A stretch of 53,069 bases of DNA from Streptomyces benahoarensis (GCF_007280575.1 NZ_VKJP01000010.1:1-53069), one strand, 5' to 3'. Numbered from the stretch's first letter, positions 8,069 to 17,239 are shown. The notes: generated by a model not told the origin, from the letters alone. A program made the numbers and translations.

Positions 8069-9100
8069 ATGGCGCTCACCCTCTACGTCGACACCGCGCG
8101 CTGGCGGGCGCATCACCAGAGCGTTCTCCAGCAGTTCCCCGGGCTGGTCCCGGTCTGCAAGGGCAACGGCTACGGCTTCGGCCACGAACGCCTCGCCGAT
8201 GAGGCCGCCCGCCTCGGGTCCGACATCCTCGCCGTCGGGACGACCTACGAGGCGGCCCGGATCAAGGACTTCTTCAGCGGTGACCTCCTCGTCCTGACGC
8301 CGTTCCGCCACGGCGAGGAGCCGGTGCCGCTGCCCGACCGCGCGATCCGTTCGGTCTCCTCGGTCGAGGGGGTGGGCGGCCTGGTGGGCGCCCGCGTCGT
8401 CATCGAGGTCATGAGCAGCATGAAGCGGCACGGTGTCACGCCGGAGGACCTGCCCAAGCTGGCCACCGCCATCGAGGACGTCCGGCTGGAGGGCTTCGCC
8501 ATCCACCTGCCGCTGGACCGCACCGACGGCTCCGACGCCGTCGAGGAGGTCATCGGCTGGATGGACCGGCTGCGGGCCGCCCGCCTCCCGCTGCACACCA
8601 TGTTCGTCAGCCATCTCAAGGCCGAGGAGCTGGCCCGCCTCCAGCAGCAGTTCCCGCAGACCCGCTTCCGCGCGCGGATCGGCACCCGGCTCTGGCTCGG
8701 CGACCACGAGGCCACCGAGTACCGCGGTTCGGTCCTCGACGTCACCCGGGTCGCCAAGGGCGAGCGCTTCGGCTACCGCCAGCAGAAGGCCGCGTCCGAC
8801 GGCTATCTGGTCGTGGTGGCCGGTGGCACCTCGCACGGCGTCGGCCTGGAGTCGCCCAAGGCGCTGCACGGCGTGATGCCGCGGGCCAAGGGCGTGGCGC
8901 GCGCGGGCCTGGCGACGGTCAACCGCAATCTCGCCCCGTACGTCTGGTCCGGCAAGCAGCGCTGGTTCGCGGAGCCGCCGCACATGCAGGTGTCGATCCT
9001 CTTCGTCCCGAGCGACGCGCCCGCGCCGCAGGTCGGCGAGGAGCTGGTGGCGCATCTGCGGCACACCACGACGCAGTTCGACCGGATCGTCGACCGCTGA
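8069..9100 (+). CDS. alanine-racemase-like PLP protein, atypical active site
   Basis: The 343-residue product resembles fold-III alanine racemase. The PLP-lysine motif is present as VCKGNGYGFGHE (Lys31), and an RIGTRLWLGD segment (about 210) matches the usual RPGxxLYG phosphate-side motif. The C-terminal part, however, lacks a clear GYxDG motif, which holds the second catalytic base (Tyr). The corresponding segment reads AGGTSHGVG. The protein is also shorter than typical Alr (about 370-390). The start is the ATG after GAGAAAGG at 8069, although the frame is open far upstream through femX. Coupling to femX suggests an amino-acid or cell-wall role. Activity as an alanine racemase is uncertain. 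Confidence 0.8.
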   Translation: MALTLYVDTARWRAHHQSVLQQFPGLVPVCKGNGYGFGHERLADEAARLGSDILAVGTTYEAARIKDFFSGDLLVLTPFRHGEEPVPLPDRAIRSVSSVEGVGGLVGARVVIEVMSSMKRHGVTPEDLPKLATAIEDVRLEGFAIHLPLDRTDGSDAVEEVIGWMDRLRAARLPLHTMFVSHLKAEELARLQQQFPQTRFRARIGTRLWLGDHEATEYRGSVLDVTRVAKGERFGYRQQKAASDGYLVVVAGGTSHGVGLESPKALHGVMPRAKGVARAGLATVNRNLAPYVWSGKQRWFAEPPHMQVSILFVPSDAPAPQVGEELVAHLRHTTTQFDRIVDR

Positions 9101-9125
9101 CCCGCCCGGGCCACGACCCGTACGA

Positions 9126-9169
9126 CGAAGGCCCGGCGCCGCGGCACCCCCGCGGGGGCCGGGCCTTCG
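9126..9169. terminator. bidirectional terminator hairpin
   Basis: A 12-bp outer stem (CGAAGGCCCGGC with its complement) encloses a second GC-rich inner stem. It separates the convergent racemase-like and GT87 genes. Confidence 0.8.
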
Positions 9170-9186
9170 CCCGTTCCGGCTCCGGC

Positions 9187-10665
9187 TCACTCCCGTACGG
9201 CGCCCCAGCGCACCCGCGGGGCGCCCTCGAAGTGCACGGCGGGGCGGGGGAGCGGGGCCCGGCCCAGGACGAAGACGTCGGGTGCCCGGTCGAGGACGCC
9301 GCCGGACGGGTCGTCCTCGCCGTCCCGGCGGACCACGTCACGCTCCGGCAGCAGCACATCGCGGATCACGACGGCGCACAGGTAGAGCGTGCCCAGCAGA
9401 TGCACCAGGATCGCCAGCTGGTAGCCCTCCGGCGGCAGCCCCTGATGCTTGTCGCCGCTGCCCGTGTAGGCGAGGTACATCCAGATCCCCAGGTAGTACA
9501 GGACCTCGCAGCCCTGCCAGACCAGGAAGTCCCGCCACCGTGGCCGGGCCAGCGCCGCCAGCGGGATCAGCCACAGCACGTACTGCGGGGAGTACACCTT
9601 GTTCGTCAGGATGAAGAGCGCGACGACGAGGAAGGCGAGCTGTGCGAAGCGCGGGCGGCGCGGCGCGTAGAGGGTGAGCAGGGCCAGACCACCGCAGCCG
9701 AGGAGCATCAGCAGCGTGGCGTAGAGGTTGGCGTTCTCCAGCGGGTTCCCGGTGCGCTGGGAGAGCAGCAGCCATACGGAACCGAAGTCGATCGGCCGTT
9801 CCTGGCTGAAGGTGTAGAACTTCGCCCACCCCTCACGGAGGTGGAAGCCGCTCGGATCGTGGGTGAGCATCACCGGGAGGTTCACCACGAGCCAGGAGGC
9901 CACGGCGCCGGTCAGGCACCGCCCGTAGGCGCGCCAGGCACCGGCCCGCCAGCAGAGCACCAACAGGGGGCCCAGGAGCAGTACGGGGTAGAGCTTGGCA
10001 GCGGTCGCCAGCCCGATGAGCACTCCGGCGCGGAGCGGGCGGCTCCGGGACCACAGGAGCATGCCCGCTGCGGTGAGCGCGACGGCGAGCAGGTCCCAGT
10101 TGATCGTGGCGGTCAGCGCCAGCGCGGGGGCCAGCGCAACGAGCAGCCCGTCCCAGGGACGGTTCCGGTGCGTACGGGCCACGCAGACGACGAGGACGGC
10201 GGCGCAGACCATCAGCATCCCGGCGTTGACCAGCCAGTAGATCTGCTCGCGCTGAACGATCTCGCCGCCGTTCGGGGTCAGCCAGGAGGCGACCTCCATG
10301 AACAGCCCGGTCAGGACGGGGTACTCCAGGTACTCCATGTCGCCGGGCAGCCGGTCGAAGTAGGGGATGAGCCCGTCGGCGAAGCCGCGTCCCGCGAAGA
10401 GGTGGGGGATGTCGGAGTAGCAGGCGTGGACGTACTGAGAGGTGGCGCCGAAGAACCAGCCGCCGTTGTAGCAGGGGAGCTTCTGCACCATCCCGAGGGC
10501 GAACATCCCGAGGGCCACGAGCACGATCACCCTGACCGGGGTCAGGCGGCCCGTGCCGGGCAGCGCCCGACGACCGAGCGGGCCCCCGAGCAGCTCGCTG
10601 CCGGCTGCCGCGACCTCGTCCCGCTGTGTGGGCCGTACGGACTCGTCCCCGCGCACGCTCGTCAT
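9187..10665 (-). CDS. GT87-family membrane glycosyltransferase
   Basis: The 492-residue protein is a polytopic membrane enzyme of the GT87 (DUF2029) type, relatives of polyprenyl-phosphate-mannose-dependent transferases. A cytoplasmic N-terminus (about 1-42) leads to the first membrane segment (PVRVIVLVALGMFALGMVQ). An outer loop PYFDRLPGDMEYLEYPVLTG (about 110-130) holds the acidic residues typical of GT-C catalysis. About ten further membrane segments follow. I chose the ATG at 10665 because AGGA is correctly spaced; a GTG 18 bp upstream is possible. Acceptor and product are unknown. It lies downstream of the PBP gene in the same direction. Confidence 0.82.
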   Translation of the reverse strand: MTSVRGDESVRPTQRDEVAAAGSELLGGPLGRRALPGTGRLTPVRVIVLVALGMFALGMVQKLPCYNGGWFFGATSQYVHACYSDIPHLFAGRGFADGLIPYFDRLPGDMEYLEYPVLTGLFMEVASWLTPNGGEIVQREQIYWLVNAGMLMVCAAVLVVCVARTHRNRPWDGLLVALAPALALTATINWDLLAVALTAAGMLLWSRSRPLRAGVLIGLATAAKLYPVLLLGPLLVLCWRAGAWRAYGRCLTGAVASWLVVNLPVMLTHDPSGFHLREGWAKFYTFSQERPIDFGSVWLLLSQRTGNPLENANLYATLLMLLGCGGLALLTLYAPRRPRFAQLAFLVVALFILTNKVYSPQYVLWLIPLAALARPRWRDFLVWQGCEVLYYLGIWMYLAYTGSGDKHQGLPPEGYQLAILVHLLGTLYLCAVVIRDVLLPERDVVRRDGEDDPSGGVLDRAPDVFVLGRAPLPRPAVHFEGAPRVRWGAVRE

Positions 10666-10702
10666 GGCCCCATCCTGCCGCACGCCCCTGTGCGGAACGC
10701 GG

Positions 10703-10740
10703 CGAAGCCCCCGCCCGGTCGAGCCGGGTCGGGGGCTTCG
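10703..10740 (-). terminator. hairpin terminator downstream of the PBP gene
   Basis: An 11-bp outer stem (CGAAGCCCCCG) and an inner CCCGG/CCGGG stem form a compact two-part hairpin between the PBP gene and the GT87 gene. Confidence 0.7.
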
Positions 10741-10749
10741 TGGTGCGCT

Positions 10750-10763
10750 GTTTCACGTGAAAC
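10750..10763. other. parS: parS site (perfect)
   Basis: GTTTCACGTGAAAC in the gap between the PBP and GT87 genes, with two more symmetrical bases on each side (CT...AG). It is paired with a second site 46 bp away. Confidence 0.93.
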
Positions 10764-10795
10764 AGCCGTGCGTTCGGCTGCCGTGGCGGCGGACC

Positions 10796-10809
10796 GTTTC
10801 ACGTGAAAC
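10796..10809. other. parS: parS site (perfect)
   Basis: GTTTCACGTGAAAC, second copy in the PBP-GT87 gap. It ends 8 bp from the PBP stop codon. Confidence 0.93.
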
Positions 10810-10817
10810 GGAGGGGG

Positions 10818-13481
10818 TCAGGGACTTTCCCCGCTGGGGCCACCGAACCAGCCGCCGCCGGTGCCGGGTCCGCCCGTCGGATCCGGCGACTGGGTGTCCC
10901 CACCGGTGTCGCCGCCGGGCCCGCCGCCGGGCCCGCCGCCTGGGCCGCCGCCGGGGCCGCCGGTCGTACCGCCGTTGTTCTGGCAGCCGATGTCCCAGTC
11001 GGCGCACGTCTCCGTGGCCGTGGGCGTCGGCGAGTGGGTCGGCGTCTCGGAGTGCGAGGGCGTCTCCGAGGGCTTCTGGGACGGCGTCTCCGAGGGCTTC
11101 TGGGTCGGCGTCGGGGAGGGCATGCCCGGCTCGTCGATGCGCTGGCCGAGGGGCGTGGCAGCCGGGAAGTCCTGAACCGGCGTCCCCTGCAGCGCCTGGA
11201 TCATGTACTGCGTCCAGACCTGGGTGGGCAGCGCACCACCGTGGATCGAGTCGAAGCCGCCGACGCCGTTCATGGAGAGCTGTCGGGGGTTCTTCGGGTC
11301 CTCACGGAACATCGAGATCGCGGTCGACAGCTGCGGGGTGTACCCCACGAACCACGCCGACTTGTTCTCGTCGGTGGTACCGGTCTTGCCCGCCGCGGGA
11401 CGGCCCAGCTTCTGCGCTTCCTCCTTGGCCGTACCGTTCGTGATGACGTTCTCCAGCACCTTGGTGACGTTGTTGGCGATGTCCGGGTCGATCGCCGGTT
11501 CCGTCGTGGGCGCCTCGATACCGTCCACCGCCTCGCCGTGGTGCTTCACCTCCGTGACCGAGTACGGCTCCACCTTGGTGCCCGACTTCGCGAACGTCGC
11601 GTAGGCGTTGGCCATGCGGATCGCGCTGGGCGTCGAGGTGCCGAGGGCGAACGAGGGGTTGAGGTACTTGTCGAAGCTCGTGTCCGAGATGCCTGCGGCC
11701 CGCGCCATGTCCCGCACCTTGCTCATCCCGACATCCATGCCGAGCTGCACGAACGGGGTGTTGATCGACTGCTCCATCGCCTTGTTCAGGGTGATGTAGC
11801 CCCAGGCGTGATTGCTCTCGTTCTTCTGGTAGAAGGGCGAGTTGTCCTTTGACAGGTAGTCGGTGCCGTCGGCGTTCTTCACCTTGAGGTGGTCGTCACC
11901 GTTGTAGCGGCTCTCCGGTGACAGCGGCTGGCCGTTGCTGTGCTGCGTCCCGTACTTCATCGCCGCCGCGAGGACGAACGGCTTCCAGGTCGAGCCGACC
12001 GGCACACCGAAGGTGTCGGCGTTGTTGCTGAAGTGGCCCTTGTCGTAGCCCTCACCGCCGTAGAGCGCGACGATCTTGCCGGTTCCTGGCTCCACCGAGG
12101 CACCACCGAACTGGACGTACTTGTCCTTCTCCCGCTTCTCCGGGTCGATGTAGTGCTTGTCGACCTTCTTGACCGAGTTGGCCAGCGCGGTGACCTTCTT
12201 CTTGTCGAAGGTCGTGTAGATCTGGTAGCCGCCCTTGTCGAACGCCGCCTGACTGAGGTGGGTGTTCTTGAGGACGTACTTCTTGGCCGTGTCCATCAGA
12301 TAGCCGATCTGGCCGTTCTGGCTGGCCGACGACTTCGGCTGCTTCGGCGTGGGGAACTTCGTGTACTTGGCCCGCTCGCTCTTCGACATCAGGCCCACAT
12401 GGACCTCACGGTCGAGCACCCACGACCAGCGGCTCTTCGCCCGCTTCGCGTTCTCCTGGGGGCTGGCGTGCGGCACCGAGCCGCCCGCGGGGTCGTAGAG
12501 CTCGGGGCCCTTGAGCACCGCCACCAGGAGGGCCGCCTCGTCCGGCTTCAGATCGCGGGCGTCCTTGCCGTAGTACGCCTGGGCCGCCGCCTGGATGCCG
12601 TAGGAGCCGCGCCCGAAGTAGCTGGTGTTGAAGTAGCCCTGGAGGATCTGGTCCTTCCCCACCTTCCAGCCGACCTTGATGGAGATGAACAGCTCTTTGA
12701 ACTTACGGGTGAGCGTCTGGTCCTGGCTCAGCATGGCGTTCTTGACGTACTGCTGAGTGATCGTCGAACCGCTCTGGGTCTCCTCGCCCTTGGCCATCTT
12801 GATCAGGGCGCGGATGATACCCCCGGGGGCGACGCCGGAGTCGTCCCGGAAGTTCTCGTTCTCCGCCGCGATCGCCGCGTTCTGCATCGACATCGGGATG
12901 TCGCTGATCTGGACGATCTGGCGGTTGGTCTCGCCGTCACGGGCCATGACGCTGCCGTTGGCCCAGTAGTAGATGTTGTTCTCCTGCCGGGCCGCGATGC
13001 TCTCCTTGGGCACCTCCACCAGCCACAGAGCGACACCGGCGACCCCGACTATGACGCCCAGGAAGGCGACGCACAACGTCGTGACCTGCTTCCACGACGG
13101 CACGAAGCGGCGCCACCCGACGCGTCCGGCCCGCGGGTAGTCGATGAAGCGCTTCTTGGCCGGACCGTTTCCGCCGCGGCCGCGCCCACCGCCCGCGCCG
13201 TCCGCGCCGCCACCGCGACGGCCCCGGCCGCCGCCTCGTCCGCCACCGGCAGCCCCCGCCGCGTCGGACGCGCGCCGGCGACCGCCGCGCTGAGCCGCAC
13301 GACGTGCTTCCGCCCGCCCGCCTGGTGGCCGCTCCTGACCGTGCGCGGCAGAGTGGGATGTGGAGCCGGAAGCAGCATCACGGGGCGCCGAACGACGCCC
13401 CGATGACTGCTGTGCGGCACGTCGGGCCGCGGCGCGACCGCCACCTTGCGGCTGTGGCGGTTTGCGACGGTGCTCGCTCAT
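10818..13481 (-). CDS. class A penicillin-binding protein (transglycosylase/transpeptidase)
   Basis: This bifunctional enzyme polymerises and cross-links peptidoglycan at the outer face of the membrane. The 887-residue product has a long basic Arg/Gly/Ala-rich cytoplasmic tail (about 1-125), one membrane anchor (about 133-158) and a GT51 domain (about 180-350, with GSTITQQYVKN). The transpeptidase domain follows, with SxxK as STWK near 496, SxN as SIN and KTG as GKTGTTD near 697. The C-terminus is extracellular and low-complexity: TPSxKPSETPS repeats, one CADWDIGC pair and a GGPGGGPGGG run. GAGGAG precedes the ATG. The transcript ends at a hairpin followed by two parS sites. Confidence 0.95.
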   Translation of the reverse strand: MSEHRRKPPQPQGGGRAAARRAAQQSSGRRSAPRDAASGSTSHSAAHGQERPPGGRAEARRAAQRGGRRRASDAAGAAGGGRGGGRGRRGGGADGAGGGRGRGGNGPAKKRFIDYPRAGRVGWRRFVPSWKQVTTLCVAFLGVIVGVAGVALWLVEVPKESIAARQENNIYYWANGSVMARDGETNRQIVQISDIPMSMQNAAIAAENENFRDDSGVAPGGIIRALIKMAKGEETQSGSTITQQYVKNAMLSQDQTLTRKFKELFISIKVGWKVGKDQILQGYFNTSYFGRGSYGIQAAAQAYYGKDARDLKPDEAALLVAVLKGPELYDPAGGSVPHASPQENAKRAKSRWSWVLDREVHVGLMSKSERAKYTKFPTPKQPKSSASQNGQIGYLMDTAKKYVLKNTHLSQAAFDKGGYQIYTTFDKKKVTALANSVKKVDKHYIDPEKREKDKYVQFGGASVEPGTGKIVALYGGEGYDKGHFSNNADTFGVPVGSTWKPFVLAAAMKYGTQHSNGQPLSPESRYNGDDHLKVKNADGTDYLSKDNSPFYQKNESNHAWGYITLNKAMEQSINTPFVQLGMDVGMSKVRDMARAAGISDTSFDKYLNPSFALGTSTPSAIRMANAYATFAKSGTKVEPYSVTEVKHHGEAVDGIEAPTTEPAIDPDIANNVTKVLENVITNGTAKEEAQKLGRPAAGKTGTTDENKSAWFVGYTPQLSTAISMFREDPKNPRQLSMNGVGGFDSIHGGALPTQVWTQYMIQALQGTPVQDFPAATPLGQRIDEPGMPSPTPTQKPSETPSQKPSETPSHSETPTHSPTPTATETCADWDIGCQNNGGTTGGPGGGPGGGPGGGPGGDTGGDTQSPDPTGGPGTGGGWFGGPSGESP

Positions 13482-13842
13482 GGAACGAATACTCCTCGGG
13501 CAGGCGCGCTATCTCGTCGCCTGAAGGCGGTGGTTGTCTTCAGGTCCCCCCGATGCACGGCCCGTTCCTGACGCGCGGGCCGCACTACACCGAGCACAGG
13601 GACGCCAGTTATCGGCCCACGGTTCCCGGCAGTCTGCATGCCGCACAGACTACGCACGGCCAAAACCTGCCCACCGTTGAAATTCACTCCAAATCAGGCA
13701 GGTTGGACGCTATGAATCGGTGATGTGACGCCGTTCACCGCACCCTTGCTTGTCCCGCCCCACGTGGCGTTCTATCGTCTGGATGTATCGAGTCGATACA
13801 TCAGCACGGCATAAAGAGTGCGCGAGGTCGAGGAGGCGGAGG
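13482..13842. other. divergent PBP-padR intergenic region
   Basis: About 360 bp with no supported gene. It carries the PBP ribosome site at its left end and the padR promoter and operator (13782-13802) at its right end. Confidence 0.6.
13782..13802. promoter_or_regulatory. PadR operator palindrome
   Basis: GATGTATCG and its inverted copy CGATACATC are separated by AGT, a perfect 9-3-9 inverted repeat. It ends 40 bp before the padR start codon. ATGTATCG-type arms fit PadR-family operators, so autorepression is likely. Confidence 0.75.
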
Positions 13843-14523
13843 ATGAGCAGGCGCTCCGGTGTCCTCGAATTCGCCGTTCTCGGCCTGCTGCGCGAGTCCC
13901 CGATGCACGGCTACGAGTTGCGCAAGCGGCTCAACACCTCGCTCGGGGTTTTCCGCGCGTTCAGCTACGGGACCCTCTATCCCTGCCTCAAGGCGCTGGT
14001 CGCGAACGGCTGGCTCATGGAGGAGCCGGGCGGCCCGCCCGAGGGCGCGCCCGCCACGGCTCTGACCGGACGCCGGGCGAAGATCGTCTACCGCTTGACC
14101 GCGGCGGGGAAGGAGCACTTCGAGGAGCTGCTCTCGCACTCCGGGCCGGACGCGTGGGAGGACGAGCACTTCGGCGTCCGCTTCGCGTTCTTCGGCCAGA
14201 CGTCACGGGACGTGCGGATGCGCGTGCTGGAAGGGCGTCGCAGCCGGTTGGAGGAACGTCTCGAAAAAATGCGTACCTCCCTGGCCCGCAGCCGTGAGCG
14301 GCTGGACGACTACACCCTCGAACTCCAGCGCCACGGCATGGAATCCGTGGAGCGCGAGGTCCGCTGGCTGAACGGACTCATCGAGAGCGAGCGCACCGGG
14401 CGCGATCGGCATCCGCCCGGGACCGCTGAGCGGGACAAGCAGGATCAGTCAGGAGATACGGACGGCCTGCCCCGGCACCGGGGTGGTTCCCGGCCGGATC
14501 CGTCCGATGACACCACCACATGA
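13843..14523 (+). CDS. PadR family transcriptional regulator
   Basis: PadR proteins are dimeric winged-helix repressors. The 226-residue product has the PadR domain at about 5-90 ([24 protein letters not shown] ... [18 protein letters not shown]). A C-terminal coiled dimerisation helix follows (about 120-185, rich in Arg/Glu/Leu). A charged, probably disordered tail ends the protein. The ATG is preceded by GGAGGCGGAGG; the open frame extends upstream through the operator but family homology starts here. The gene lies just before inositol-1-phosphate synthase, and a hairpin begins at its stop codon. Effector unknown. Confidence 0.92.
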   Translation: MSRRSGVLEFAVLGLLRESPMHGYELRKRLNTSLGVFRAFSYGTLYPCLKALVANGWLMEEPGGPPEGAPATALTGRRAKIVYRLTAAGKEHFEELLSHSGPDAWEDEHFGVRFAFFGQTSRDVRMRVLEGRRSRLEERLEKMRTSLARSRERLDDYTLELQRHGMESVEREVRWLNGLIESERTGRDRHPPGTAERDKQDQSGDTDGLPRHRGGSRPDPSDDTTT

Positions 14524-14544
14524 GGTCCTGTCCGGCAGGACCTC
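14522..14544 (+). terminator. hairpin overlapping the padR stop codon
   Basis: GAGGTCCTG and CAGGACCTC form a perfect 9-bp stem with a TCCGG loop (10 bp with the flanking T-A pair). It begins within the padR TGA and ends 25 bp before the ino1 ATG. It could terminate or attenuate read-through, or stabilise mRNA. Confidence 0.55.
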
Positions 14545-14569
14545 AGCGAGAACACAGGGAGCAACCGGA

Positions 14570-15652
14570 ATGGGTTCGGTTCGCGTAGCCATCGTCGGCG
14601 TGGGCAACTGCGCCGCCTCGCTGGTACAGGGCGTCGAGTTCTACAAGGACGCCGATCCGGAAAGCCGTGTGCCCGGCCTCATGCACGTGCAGTTCGGCGA
14701 CTACCACGTCCGTGACGTCGAGTTCGTGGCCGCCTTCGACGTCGACGCCAAGAAGGTCGGCCTGGACCTCTCGGACGCGATCGACGCCAGCGAGAACAAC
14801 ACCATCAAGATCTGCGATGTGCCGAATGCCGGTGTGACGGTCCAGCGCGGCCACACCCTCGACGGCCTGGGCAAGTACTACCGCATGACGATCGAGGAGT
14901 CGGAGCAGGCTCCGGTCGACATCGTCCAGGTCCTCAAGGACAAGCAGGTCGACGTGCTGGTCTGCTACCTCCCTGTCGGTTCCGAGGAGGCGGCGAAGTA
15001 CTACGCGCAGTGCGCCATCGACGCCAAGGTCGCGTTCGTCAATGCCCTTCCGGTCTTCATCGCCGGTACCAAGGAGTGGGCGGACAAGTTCACCGAGGCC
15101 GGTGTCCCGATCGTCGGTGACGACATCAAGTCGCAGGTCGGCGCCACCATCACGCACCGCGTGATGGCCAAGCTCTTCGAGGATCGGGGCGTCATCCTGG
15201 ACCGCACGATGCAGCTGAACGTCGGCGGCAACATGGACTTCAAGAACATGCTGGAGCGGGAGCGGCTGGAGTCCAAGAAGATCTCCAAGACGCAGGCCGT
15301 CACCTCGCAAATCAGGGACCGTGACCTGGGCGAGGACAACGTCCACATCGGTCCCTCGGACTTCGTGGCCTGGCTGGACGACCGCAAGTGGGCGTACGTC
15401 CGCCTCGAAGGCCGTGCGTTCGGCGATGTCCCGCTGAACCTTGAGTACAAGCTGGAGGTCTGGGACTCCCCCAACTCCGCGGGGGTCATCATCGACGCGC
15501 TGCGCGCCGCGAAGATCGCCAAGGACCGCGGCATCGGCGGCCCGATCCTCTCCGCGTCCTCGTACTTCATGAAGTCGCCGCCCGTGCAGTACTTCGACGA
15601 CGAGGCACGCGAGAACGTCGAGAAGTTCATCAGGGGCGAGGTCGAGCACTGA
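14570..15652 (+). CDS. ino1: inositol-1-phosphate synthase
   Basis: The enzyme converts glucose 6-phosphate to 1D-myo-inositol 3-phosphate using bound NAD+. In actinobacteria this feeds mycothiol and phosphatidylinositol synthesis. The 360-residue product has the Rossmann motif VGVGNCAAS near 9-17. The conserved core follows: [16 protein letters not shown] (about 182-197), [12 protein letters not shown] (about 218-229) and the C-terminal [19 protein letters not shown] segment [15 protein letters not shown] (about 323-337). AGGGAGC precedes the ATG. Its length fits the short actinobacterial form. It may be under the adjacent PadR regulator (inference). Confidence 0.95.
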   Translation: MGSVRVAIVGVGNCAASLVQGVEFYKDADPESRVPGLMHVQFGDYHVRDVEFVAAFDVDAKKVGLDLSDAIDASENNTIKICDVPNAGVTVQRGHTLDGLGKYYRMTIEESEQAPVDIVQVLKDKQVDVLVCYLPVGSEEAAKYYAQCAIDAKVAFVNALPVFIAGTKEWADKFTEAGVPIVGDDIKSQVGATITHRVMAKLFEDRGVILDRTMQLNVGGNMDFKNMLERERLESKKISKTQAVTSQIRDRDLGEDNVHIGPSDFVAWLDDRKWAYVRLEGRAFGDVPLNLEYKLEVWDSPNSAGVIIDALRAAKIAKDRGIGGPILSASSYFMKSPPVQYFDDEARENVEKFIRGEVEH

Positions 15653-15673
15653 CGCTCCCCTCATCACCACCTT

Positions 15674-15710
15674 CCGCGGGCCTCCGGGTATCTCTCCCGG
15701 GGGCCCGCGG
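15674..15710 (+). terminator. hairpin terminator of ino1
   Basis: CCGCGGGCC plus CCGGG arms pair across a TATCTCT loop with a single internal T/G mismatch. It follows the ino1 stop codon by about 20 bp. Confidence 0.75.
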
Positions 15711-15730
15711 GCTGTGTGAGGCTGTGCCTC

Positions 15731-17011
15731 ATGTCTGCTGTGCGCGACCTCGCCGCCCTGCTCCGCCTGCGCGACTTCCGGTCCCTGCTCGCCGCACGGT
15801 TGCTCTCGCAGGCTGCCGACGGCGTCTTCCAGGTGGCGCTCGCGACGTTCGTCGTCTTCTCTCCGGAGAAGCAGGCCACGCCCGCCGCCATCGCCGGTGC
15901 GATGGCCGTCCTGCTGTTGCCCTATTCGCTGCTGGGGCCGTTCACCGGCGTACTGCTGGACCGCTGGCGGCGGCGTCAGGTGCTGCTCCACGGAAATCTG
16001 CTGCGTGCGGCGCTCACCACGCTCTCCGCGACGCTGGTGATCCTGCCGTCGGTGCCCCTCTGGCTGTTCTATGTCGCAGCGCTGTCGGTCACCGCGGTGA
16101 ACCGCTTCGTCCTGGCTGGTCTCTCCGCCGCGCTGCCCCGAGTCGTCGATGACGCACGGAAGTTGGTCGTCGCCAACTCCCTCACACCCACGGCCGGGAC
16201 ACTCGCCGCGACGGCCGGTGGCGGGCTGGCCTTCGTGGTCCGGCTCCTCGGCCCGGACGCGGACGCCCTTGTCGTCCTCATCAGCGCGGCCCTGTATCTG
16301 ACGGCGGCCCTCACCGCACTGCGTATGACGCCGGATCTGCTTGGGCCGGACGCCGCACAGCTTCAAGTCGGCCTGAAGGCCGTCCTGTTGGAAACGGCGC
16401 ATGGCCTCGTGGACGGGCTGCGTCACCTCGCCCGGCGGCGAGCCCCGGCGCGCGCCCTGGCGGCGATGACCGCCGTCCGCTTCTGTTACGGCGCGCTGAC
16501 CGTCATGGTGCTGATGCTCTGCCGCTACGCCTGGTCCACAACGGCAGCCGACGGCTTAGCCCTGCTGGGGATGACGGTCGCCGCATCGGGCGCGGGCTTC
16601 TTCGCCGCGGCGCTCGTCACGCCTTGGGCGATCTCCCGGTTCACGCTCTTCGGGTGGATCGCCTGCTGCGCCGCCCTCGGAGCCGTCCTGGTCCCGGCGC
16701 TGGGCCTGCCGTTCACCCTGCGGCCGATGCTGGTCGCCGCCTTCGTCCTCGGATTGAGCACCCAGGGCACGAAGATCGCGACGGACACGGTGGTGCAGGC
16801 CACGGTCGACGACGCCTATCGCGGCCGGGTGTTCGCCGTCTACGACGTGCTGTTCAACGTCGCGTTCGTCGGCGCCGCTGCGGTCGCCGCGCTCATGCTT
16901 CCGCCGGACGGACGCTCGGTCCCGCTCGTGATCGTGATCGCCTGCCTCTACGCGGCGACCGTCGTCGCGGTGACCCGCTCCGGATTCCTGAAGCTCCGCC
17001 CGTCCATGTGA
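15731..17011 (+). CDS. MFS transporter, function unknown
   Basis: A major-facilitator permease of 426 residues with about 12 hydrophobic segments. The first-loop signature is present as GPFTGVLLDRWRRRQVLL (about 71-88), and a related RGRVFAVYDVLFN motif lies near 365-377 in the second half. It resembles enterobactin/macrolide-exporter-like (MFS_3) efflux proteins; the substrate is unknown. I use the ATG at 15731 with GAGG upstream; a GTG at 15716 would add five residues. It is followed by the parS array and converges with the nucleotidyltransferase gene. Confidence 0.88.
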   Translation: MSAVRDLAALLRLRDFRSLLAARLLSQAADGVFQVALATFVVFSPEKQATPAAIAGAMAVLLLPYSLLGPFTGVLLDRWRRRQVLLHGNLLRAALTTLSATLVILPSVPLWLFYVAALSVTAVNRFVLAGLSAALPRVVDDARKLVVANSLTPTAGTLAATAGGGLAFVVRLLGPDADALVVLISAALYLTAALTALRMTPDLLGPDAAQLQVGLKAVLLETAHGLVDGLRHLARRRAPARALAAMTAVRFCYGALTVMVLMLCRYAWSTTAADGLALLGMTVAASGAGFFAAALVTPWAISRFTLFGWIACCAALGAVLVPALGLPFTLRPMLVAAFVLGLSTQGTKIATDTVVQATVDDAYRGRVFAVYDVLFNVAFVGAAAVAALMLPPDGRSVPLVIVIACLYAATVVAVTRSGFLKLRPSM

Positions 17012-17071
17012 GTCGCGCCCGGCGGCCGGAGGGCAGTACCGGTCCGCACCTCGGCGAACGCACCGGAGAAT

Positions 17072-17085
17072 GTTTCACGGGAAAC
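17072..17085. other. parS: parS-like site (one mismatch)
   Basis: GTTTCACGGGAAAC; one base of the central CACGTG changed. Confidence 0.7.
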
Positions 17086-17107
17086 ATCACTGAGGGCGGG
17101 GCGCCAT

Positions 17108-17121
17108 GTTTCACCTGAAAC
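17108..17121. other. parS: parS-like site (one mismatch)
   Basis: GTTTCACCTGAAAC; one base of the central CACGTG changed. Confidence 0.65.
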
Positions 17122-17138
17122 GGCCCGTCGGGCACAGC

Positions 17139-17152
17139 GTTTCACGGGAAAC
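17139..17152. other. parS: parS-like site (one mismatch)
   Basis: GTTTCACGGGAAAC, the same variant as at 17072. Confidence 0.7.
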
Positions 17153-17172
17153 CAGCGCGCACTCCACGTCGT

Positions 17173-17186
17173 GTTTCACGTGAAAC
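17173..17186. other. parS: parS site (perfect)
   Basis: GTTTCACGTGAAAC with two additional symmetrical bases on each side. Confidence 0.94.
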
Positions 17187-17207
17187 ACCACGCACCCGCC
17201 CCACTCG

Positions 17208-17221
17208 GTTTCACGTGAAAC
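17208..17221. other. parS: parS site (perfect)
   Basis: GTTTCACGTGAAAC, fifth copy of the array. Confidence 0.94.
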
Positions 17222-17239
17222 CGCGCGGTCGTCCACCCG

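Noticed and set aside
10860..10970. Tandem GGGCCGCC-type DNA repeat as a mobile or regulatory repeat
   Set aside because: It simply encodes the GGPGGGPGGG tail of the PBP.
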